Part shown: positions 58,626 through 64,000 of the stretch, piece after piece
Layout of the letters: every line of letters starts with the position of its first letter
Numbering within the stretch: position 1 is the first letter of the stretch
From: Xanthomonas sp. GPE 39
Lineage (GTDB): Bacteria > Pseudomonadota > Gammaproteobacteria > Xanthomonadales > Xanthomonadaceae
Reading direction: 5' to 3'
Assembly (NCBI RefSeq): GCF_000963005.1
Contig: NZ_JZHZ01000007.1
Location: 2,569,038 to 2,633,037 of the forward strand
Length of the DNA stretch: 64,000 nucleotides
Notes under the pieces: generated by a model
What the model was told of the DNA's origin: nothing
Seen by the model: the letters and a program-made list of their open reading frames with translations, nothing else
Databases searched by the model: none
Program-made: the position numbers and the translations under genes

Positions 58626-60062
58626 ATGATCCGCCGATCTCTCGCCCTGGCTCTGGCAGTCGCACTGTCCCCATTGGCCGCCAACGCCGCGGACCTGCTG
58701 CAAGTCTACGAAATGGCTCGCAACAGCGACCCGCAGCTGGCCTCGGCAGAATCGACCCGGCTGTACGACAAGGAAGGCGCCGTGCAGGCGCGTGCGGCAC
58801 TGCTGCCGCAGATCAACGGCGCCGCCTCGCTGCAGCGCAGCCATAGCAATGCCGAGCGCGACTCCAGCGCCAACAATCAGCTCATCGACCTGATCCACCG
58901 CATCAATCCGTCCTTCCCCACCGACACGCTCGAAACCGCGCAGGGCCCAACATCCAGCACCAGCAAGAGCCGCAGTTACACACTCCAAGGTCAACAAACC
59001 CTGGTCAATTTCGCGCAGTTCTCCAATCTGCGTGCACAAAAGGCGCGCAGCCTGGCAGCGGACTACACGCTGGAATCGGCCAAGGACGAGCTGATCGTGC
59101 GTACCTCGGCGGCCTACTTCAACGTGCTGGTCGCGATCGAGTCGCTGGCCGCGGCGCAGACCAACGAAGCCGCCGCGAAAAAACAATTCGACTACGCCCA
59201 AAAGCGCCTGGAAGTGGGTCTGGCACCGATCACCGACGTGCACGAAGCCCGTGCCCAGTACGACCAGGCCCGCGCCGACACGATCAGCTCGCGCAACGCG
59301 CTACAGGACTTGTACCAGGCGCTGACCCAGATCACCGGAAAGCCGGTGCATGACCTGCGCGGGCTGCCGGAGGACTTTCGTCCGCAATTGCCGCCGAGCA
59401 ACGGCGATATCGACAGCATGATCGCCTCGGCGCTGGACAAGAATCCATCGCTACGCGCCTACAAGTACCAGGTGGAGGCGGCCGAGGACAGCGTCTCGAC
59501 CGCACGCGCTGGGCACCTGCCGACGCTCAACCTATCGGCCAGCGCCGGCCACAGCGCAATCTGGGGAAATCCCGGCAACAACACGCCGCGCAATGACAGC
59601 AACGTCATCGGCCTCACCCTGAACATCCCGATCTTCTCCGGTGGCGCCACTCAATCGTTGGTGCGCCAGGCCCTGGCGCAGCGCGATATCGCGCAAGACG
59701 ACTACGAGCTGCAGAAGCGTCAGCTCGACCGCAACATCCGCAAGGCTTATCAGACCGTCGTCGCCGGAATCAGCGAAATCGAGGCACGGCGTCTGGCGGT
59801 TGTCTCGGCGCAGGCCGCCTTCGACGCATCGCAAGTCGGCCTGGAAGTGGGCACCTGCACTGTGCTGAACGTAGTGCAGAACCAGGGCACCCTGTATCAG
59901 GCAAAACTGAACTATGCGCAGGCGCGCTACAACTTCCTGCAAAACCGGCTCCTGCTGAACCAAGCGCTGGGAACGCTGAACGTGGCCGACGTGCAATCGA
60001 TCAACGCATTGCTGACGCAACAAGCCGAATCCAAACTCGACTCCAGCAACAGCCTCCAGTAA
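58626..60062 (+). CDS. tolC: Outer-membrane channel protein TolC
   Basis: 478 residues with AAGGA before the ATG. Signal peptide MIRRSLALALAVALSPLAANA (21), then the duplicated TolC repeats (DLLQVYEMARNSDPQLASAE; the second around KNPSLRAYKYQVEAAEDS), NGDIDSMIASALD, and the C-terminal coiled-coil helix (YEAQ-type AQAAFDASQVGLEVGTCTVL). No lipobox. Common exit duct for type I secretion and RND pumps. Confidence 0.95.
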   Translation: MIRRSLALALAVALSPLAANAADLLQVYEMARNSDPQLASAESTRLYDKEGAVQARAALLPQINGAASLQRSHSNAERDSSANNQLIDLIHRINPSFPTDTLETAQGPTSSTSKSRSYTLQGQQTLVNFAQFSNLRAQKARSLAADYTLESAKDELIVRTSAAYFNVLVAIESLAAAQTNEAAAKKQFDYAQKRLEVGLAPITDVHEARAQYDQARADTISSRNALQDLYQALTQITGKPVHDLRGLPEDFRPQLPPSNGDIDSMIASALDKNPSLRAYKYQVEAAEDSVSTARAGHLPTLNLSASAGHSAIWGNPGNNTPRNDSNVIGLTLNIPIFSGGATQSLVRQALAQRDIAQDDYELQKRQLDRNIRKAYQTVVAGISEIEARRLAVVSAQAAFDASQVGLEVGTCTVLNVVQNQGTLYQAKLNYAQARYNFLQNRLLLNQALGTLNVADVQSINALLTQQAESKLDSSNSLQ

Positions 60063-60126
60063 GCGCGGCTGGCCGCAGACACCGCAGCAGCAACAGCCCT
60101 ACGAGGACCATTGGTTTGGGCGAACA

Positions 60127-60166
60127 CGCCCTGCCATTGGCTACAGGGCGGCTGAGCTCAGCCGCC
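60127..60166. repeat. Nested palindromes between tolC and waaA
   Basis: GGCGGCTGAG-CTCAGCCGCC (60147-60166) is a perfect 20-bp palindrome, and CGCCCTG...CAGGGCG (60127-60150) an overlapping hairpin. They lie between convergent tolC and waaA and run into the waaA stop. No T-run follows, so a bidirectional terminator or mRNA-stabilising hairpin is only a guess. Confidence 0.5.
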
Positions 60167-61495
60167 TGCCGCAGACGGGTCTGCTTCCGGCTCCACTGTG
60201 GCCACTGGCGGCAGATGCGGTGCAATCAACTGCAAGGTCCGCTGCAGCGCGCCACGACCATTGGCGACCAGCGCGTACCCGGCATCGGCCATGCGCGCGC
60301 GTGCACCGGCATCGGCCAGTAACCGCTGCAACGCAGCGCACACCGCCGCCGCATCCTCGCAAATGGCCAGCGCCCCAGCTTCACGCATACGCCGCGAAAT
60401 CTCGGCGAAATTGTGCAGGTGCGGGCCGCTCACCGACGGCGTACCGACCGCTGCCGGTTCCAGCAGGTTGTGCCCGCCAACCGGCTGCAAGCTGCCACCG
60501 ACGAAGGCGACCTGCGCGCAGGCATAGAACGCCATCAACTCGCCCAGCGTATCGATCACGAACACATCGTCATCGGCACCCGGCCAGTGCTGCTGACGGC
60601 GCGTGGACACGCGCCAACCCTGATCGCGCGCCAGCGCCTCGACCTTGGCGAAGCGCTCAGGATGACGAGGGGCCCACAGCAACAGCAACGCCGGCCACTG
60701 CCTGCGCAACTGCCGGTGCATTTCGATCACTGCAGCCTCTTCGCCATCATGGGTGCTGGCGGCGATCCACAATGGACGTCCCGCCGGCACCCGTTCGCGA
60801 AACGCCGCGACAAACGCCGGCAGGTGCGCCGGAGCGGCAATATCGAACTTCAGGTTCCCCAACGCTTGGACCTGCTCGGCAACCGCACCCAGTTCGACGA
60901 AGCGCCCGGCATCTTCCTGCGACTGCGCCGCCACGCAGGTCACGGTGCGCAGCGCGCGCCCGATCAGCGGCCGCAGCGTCCGGTAGCCGCGCAAGGAACG
61001 CGCCGATAACCGCGCGTTGAGCACGTACACCGGAATCCCGCGATCGCGGCAGCCGAACAGCATGTTCGGCCACAACTCGGTCTCCAGGATCAGCGCCAGA
61101 CTCGGGCGGAAGTGACGCAGGAATCGACCGACACTGCCCGGCACGTCATACGGCAGATAGACATGCTCCAATGCGTCGCCCCATAGCGCGCGCACCCGCT
61201 CGGACCCGGTCGGGGTGATGGTGGTGATGACCCAGCGGATATCCGGACGCTGCGCCCGCAACGCATTGACCACCGGCGCAGCGACGTTGACCTCGCCCAC
61301 CGACACCGCGTGCAACCACACCCGCGGACGACCACGGCTATGCGAATACGCGGCATAACGCTCGTCCCAACGCTGGAAATACTCACGGACACGAAAGCCG
61401 CGCCAGATCAAGTGATAGACCGTGACTGGCAGCAGCAGATAGAGCACGGCCGAATACAGACCACGCAGCAGCCACTCGATGAAATTGTTACGCAT
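60158..61495 (-). CDS. waaA: 3-Deoxy-D-manno-octulosonate (Kdo) transferase
   Basis: 445 residues. Short N-terminal membrane anchor (LLRGLYSAVLYLLLPVTVYHL), then a GT-B fold: VWLHAVSVGEVNVAAPVVNAL, WVITTITPTGSERVRA, LETELWPNMLF and NARLSARSLRGYRTL; the C-terminal sugar-nucleotide part has FVGGSLQPVGGHNLLEPAAVG. Adds Kdo to lipid A precursor on the inner membrane. Divergent from an LpxL-like acyltransferase gene, both in lipid A synthesis. Confidence 0.96.
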   Translation of the reverse strand: MRNNFIEWLLRGLYSAVLYLLLPVTVYHLIWRGFRVREYFQRWDERYAAYSHSRGRPRVWLHAVSVGEVNVAAPVVNALRAQRPDIRWVITTITPTGSERVRALWGDALEHVYLPYDVPGSVGRFLRHFRPSLALILETELWPNMLFGCRDRGIPVYVLNARLSARSLRGYRTLRPLIGRALRTVTCVAAQSQEDAGRFVELGAVAEQVQALGNLKFDIAAPAHLPAFVAAFRERVPAGRPLWIAASTHDGEEAAVIEMHRQLRRQWPALLLLWAPRHPERFAKVEALARDQGWRVSTRRQQHWPGADDDVFVIDTLGELMAFYACAQVAFVGGSLQPVGGHNLLEPAAVGTPSVSGPHLHNFAEISRRMREAGALAICEDAAAVCAALQRLLADAGARARMADAGYALVANGRGALQRTLQLIAPHLPPVATVEPEADPSAAGG

Positions 61496-61574
61496 CTAAA
61501 CAGCATAGCCGGTTATGCGCGGCTGGCGGCAGACGTCCCCGGCACCGGCGTGCAGGCCCGGCTACACTGATGCC

Positions 61575-62519
61575 ATGTCCGATGTCGCCTCTGCTCCGCC
61601 TTCTTCCGCCACCCATCTCACGCCGCCGCCACGCACGCCGCGCCACTGGTCGACCTGGTTGCTACTGGGCATGGCGCTGCTCGCCGCGCGTCTGCCCTGG
61701 TGCTTGCAGCGCGTGTTGGGGCGCGGCATCGGCTGGCTGGCGCTGCGCCTGGCTGGCACCCGCCGCCACGCCGCCGCCACGAATCTTGCACTGTGCTATC
61801 CGGAACAGAGCCAGGCCTGGCGCGATAGCCTGCTGCGCGAGAGCTTCCACGCCTTGGGCGTGGGGGTATTCGAGTTCGCCCGCGCCTGGTGGGGCAGCAT
61901 CGCACCGATGCGCTCCAACGCGCGCATCGAGGGCCTGGAACACCTGCAACAGTTGCAAGCGCAGGGCCGTGGTGTCCTGCTGGTTTCCGGCCACTTCATG
62001 ACCCTGGAGATCTGTGGCCGCCTGCTGTGCCAGCACGTACCGCTGGCCGGCATGTACCGGCGCCACCGCAATCCGGTATTCGAGTGGGCGGTCAAGCGCG
62101 GCCGGCTGCGCTACGCCAGCGCGATGTTCGCCAACGAAGACCTGCGCGGCAGCATGCGCCACCTCAAGCGCGGCGGCATCCTGTGGTATGCGCCGGACCA
62201 GGACATGCGCGGCAAGGACACCGTCTTCGTCCCGTTCTTCGGCATGCCTGCGGCCACCATCACCGCGACCCATCAACTGGCGCGGCTCACCGGCTGCGCA
62301 GTCGTGCCGTTTTTCCACCACCGCGAGGGCGCCGATTACGTGCTACGCATCGCGCCGCCACTGGACAACTTCCCGTCCACCGACATCGTCGCCGACACCG
62401 CGCGGGTCAGTGCCGCGATCGAAGCGATGGTGCGCGCGGCGCCGGCACAGTATCTGTGGATCCATCGCCGTTTCAAACGCCAGCCCGAAGGCCGCAGCAA
62501 CGTCTACGCACGCGATTGA
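61575..62519 (+). CDS. LpxL/HtrB-type lipid A acyltransferase
   Basis: 314 residues from the ATG at 61575. N-terminal membrane segment (WLLLGMALLAARLPWCL), then the family HX4D/E-type motif at VSGHFMTLEICGRLL (His-x4-Glu), MYRRHRNPVFEWAVKRGR, WYAPDQDMRGKDTVFVPFFG and the C-terminal YLWIHRRFKRQPEG. Likely transfers an acyl chain to Kdo2-lipid IVA. A TACACT box directly before the ATG could give a leaderless mRNA. Confidence 0.93.
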   Translation: MSDVASAPPSSATHLTPPPRTPRHWSTWLLLGMALLAARLPWCLQRVLGRGIGWLALRLAGTRRHAAATNLALCYPEQSQAWRDSLLRESFHALGVGVFEFARAWWGSIAPMRSNARIEGLEHLQQLQAQGRGVLLVSGHFMTLEICGRLLCQHVPLAGMYRRHRNPVFEWAVKRGRLRYASAMFANEDLRGSMRHLKRGGILWYAPDQDMRGKDTVFVPFFGMPAATITATHQLARLTGCAVVPFFHHREGADYVLRIAPPLDNFPSTDIVADTARVSAAIEAMVRAAPAQYLWIHRRFKRQPEGRSNVYARD

Positions 62520-62538
62520 GCGCCGCCTAGGTGTTAGC

Positions 62539-62690
62539 GGCTCGCGTTTGAAAGCGGCCGGGCTCGCAATCAGCGCACCGGCCAGCTCAAATTAACTGCA
62601 ACCAGCCAAGGCCATCGGCTCACATTAGTTGCCACTAAGCTTGCAATTAGCTCGGCCGGCTTGCGTTCCATCGTCGTCGGCTCACGCTTT
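62539..62690 (+). repeat. Array of seven ~21-bp-spaced GGCTYRCR-type repeats
   Basis: Imperfect copies of GGCTCRCRHTT start near 62539, 62561, 62583, 62617, 62638, 62658 and 62679. Most starts are 20-22 bases apart (two helical turns); one step is ~34. They lie next to the broken transposition ATPase. Multiple regularly spaced subterminal sites are typical of Tn7/Mu-type transposon ends, so this is most likely one end of the element. Confidence 0.6.
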
Positions 62691-62709
62691 CTGCAAATTG
62701 AAGAGCGCA

Positions 62710-63668
62710 TCAGATAGGCAGGCCAACGCGCAGCATTTTTTCACGCAGTTCGGTCGCTCTGGCCGGAGCCAGCGTGTTGTTGAACAGCGCCTTGATCTCG
62801 ACCGGTTTGGCATCGAACTGCTCAACCAACTCTTTGAGGCGGTAGCCATGACGTGTCAGGGTCGGCTCCAGATCATCGATCTGACGCGAAAGCACCGACT
62901 CCACCACCTCGGCGGATACGGGCCGTTCGCCGGACTGATAAGCAGCGTCCAATGCCAAGGTAATGTGCAACTGGATTTGGAGCGGCGTGCGCAGTTTGCT
63001 GGCCAGCAGATCAATCGCGTCATCGGTAAGGATGGCGTCGGCCTTGGCCTTCTTGCCTCCTGCGCAAGCACTCAGTAACCAACGGATATATTCCCGCTGG
63101 CTGCCGGCGATGCCATCCAACGAAAACACGTCTGCTCGGTATCCGATCTCTTCCATGGTCGGCCGACGCAGATCGTTACGTAACTTGGGGTGGCCGGCGA
63201 GCACCACCGACGCCGACCACCGCCATCTTCCACCAGTTCCATCAATCGCTTCAGTCCGGTCAGCGTATGACCGTTGAGGTCATGAGCCTCATCGACGAAC
63301 AAGGCTACTGTCCGCTTGTTCTTGCGCACCAGTTCGCGCAAGTCGCGTTCGCGTTTCTCGCCTTGGGTGGGAATCTTTACCTGTTTCTCGGTGGACAGAT
63401 CGTAAAACAAGGCCGCGATGAAAGTGGCCAGCTTGATGCTATGTTTCTCGATGGCTACGGACTTGGAGACGGTGACTTTCTTCTCGTTCTCCAATGCCTC
63501 CTGCAACCGGCGCAACATCACGGTCTTGCCGCTGCCGATTACGCCGCAAATGGCGATCAATCACCCCTCGTCGATCGCGCCGCGAACGTCCTTCATCAGC
63601 TTTTTATGATGGGTGGTTTCGTAGTACCCGGCATGACTGAACGGCACGGCCAGCCCGAAATGCTGCAT
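62710..63668 (-). pseudogene. Broken AAA+ transposition ATPase (TniB/ExeA-like) of an insertion element
   Basis: Would start at the ATG near 63668 (MQHFGLAVPFSHAGYYETTH). A TGA at 63563-63561 sits where related proteins usually have Trp or Arg before LIAICGVIGSGKT (the P-loop GVIGSGKT). Downstream the frame runs through FVDEAHDLNGHTL (Walker B) to GGGR, where a one-base deletion near 63212 shifts it. The rest resumes in another frame as VLAGHPKLRNDLRRPTMEEI to LREKMLRVGLPI. So there is at least one nonsense codon and one frameshift. No transposase gene is seen beside it; sequence right of ~63670 is unrelated and AT-rich. Confidence 0.85.
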
Positions 63669-63769
63669 GACTTCAAATTGGGGATTGGCCCATTGGTATC
63701 TGAATTTTTCCGGATTAGCATAGCGGCACCGGTTAAATCACGTATTTATGACATGGCTCGAGGTAAAAA

Positions 63770-63952
63770 TTGAAAATAGCTATTGGCATTAGCCTTGGAA
63801 TTGCATTCATAATTAATTTTCTTCCCGCACAAGCTGCGGTTATTGACGAAGCAACATTTAAATACTACGGAGGTAACCTGGAAAATGTTAGAGAAAGCTT
63901 AAAAACTAGCAACGATGAGTTGCGCTCTTTTAGAGCGTGTTATGAACTTTGA
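63770..63952 (+). CDS. Short signal-peptide ORF, possibly a truncated gene
   Basis: 60 residues with a TTG start. Signal sequence MKIAIGISLGIAFIINFLPAQAA, then VIDEATFKYYGGNLENVRES and a stop after ACYEL. Strongly AT-rich, unlike the core genome, and next to the insertion-element remnant. It may be a small secreted protein or the 5' part of a longer gene cut by a stop. No family recognised. Confidence 0.4.
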   Translation: MKIAIGISLGIAFIINFLPAQAAVIDEATFKYYGGNLENVRESLKTSNDELRSFRACYEL

Positions 63953-64000
63953 AGTAGAGACGTTGCATTTCCAAGCATGAGCATTGAGAAGACGACGAAG

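Overview
The window is a chromosomal segment from a gammaproteobacterium of the Xanthomonadaceae, most like Xanthomonas. The evidence is gene content and order: yicC/rph/rdgB/hemW, pepQ facing pepP, zapA-6S RNA-5-FCL, a pyrophosphate-dependent phosphofructokinase, one ilvC-ilvG-ilvM-threonine dehydratase-leuA-leuC-leuD-leuB cluster, and pcm-tolC facing waaA. The DNA is GC-rich except at two places: the gene at 4096-5454 and the right end after about 63670. The species cannot be fixed by eye. A decayed proton-pumping pyrophosphatase would fit a reduced-genome lineage, but that is inference.

Left end (1-5460): an R-body (refractile body) type locus on the minus strand. An ECF-like sigma factor (3209-3778) is followed by two short proteins with the RebB 'killing trait' signature (2878-3120 and 1066-1398), a longer protein with a divergent RebB-like C-terminus (2046-2852) and an unrecognised partner (1497-2033). 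The set ends at a strong terminator. Upstream of the sigma gene is an AT-rich 452-residue gene of unknown function that looks acquired. A membrane protein and a dispersed repeat carrying a large inverted repeat lie beyond the terminator. This is the most interesting part of the window.

5.7-43 kb: mostly core metabolism and housekeeping. It covers RNA processing (yicC, rph), nucleotide sanitation (rdgB), haem (hemW, hemL), proline peptidases (pepQ, pepP), division (zapA) with 6S RNA, one-carbon and pentose metabolism (5-FCL, rpiA), thiamine (thiE, thiC with a TPP riboswitch), arginine (argD), methylglyoxal detoxification (gloA), murein recycling (mpl), adk, and pyrophosphate use (pfp, ppa, and an hppA remnant). 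Several c-di-GMP or signalling proteins are interspersed: DUF1631+PilZ, PAS-GGDEF-EAL, HDOD and a soluble chemoreceptor.

43.4-53.7 kb: the branched-chain amino acid operon. It has a candidate leader peptide rich in Leu/Val/Ile and an attenuator hairpin before ilvC. Genes overlap tightly from the threonine dehydratase to leuB, and two extra genes are embedded: a Tam-like methyltransferase between leuA and leuC, and a 59-residue peptide between leuC and leuD. A strong terminator closes the operon.

53.8-64 kb: a propeller/Y_Y_Y/GGDEF sensor with a (GCAACC)10 tract in its signal region, a TetR regulator, pcm-tolC, waaA and an LpxL-like acyltransferase. The end is a decayed insertion element: a AAA+ transposition ATPase with a nonsense codon and a frameshift, flanked by seven ~21-bp-spaced repeats, then AT-rich DNA holding a short secreted-type ORF.
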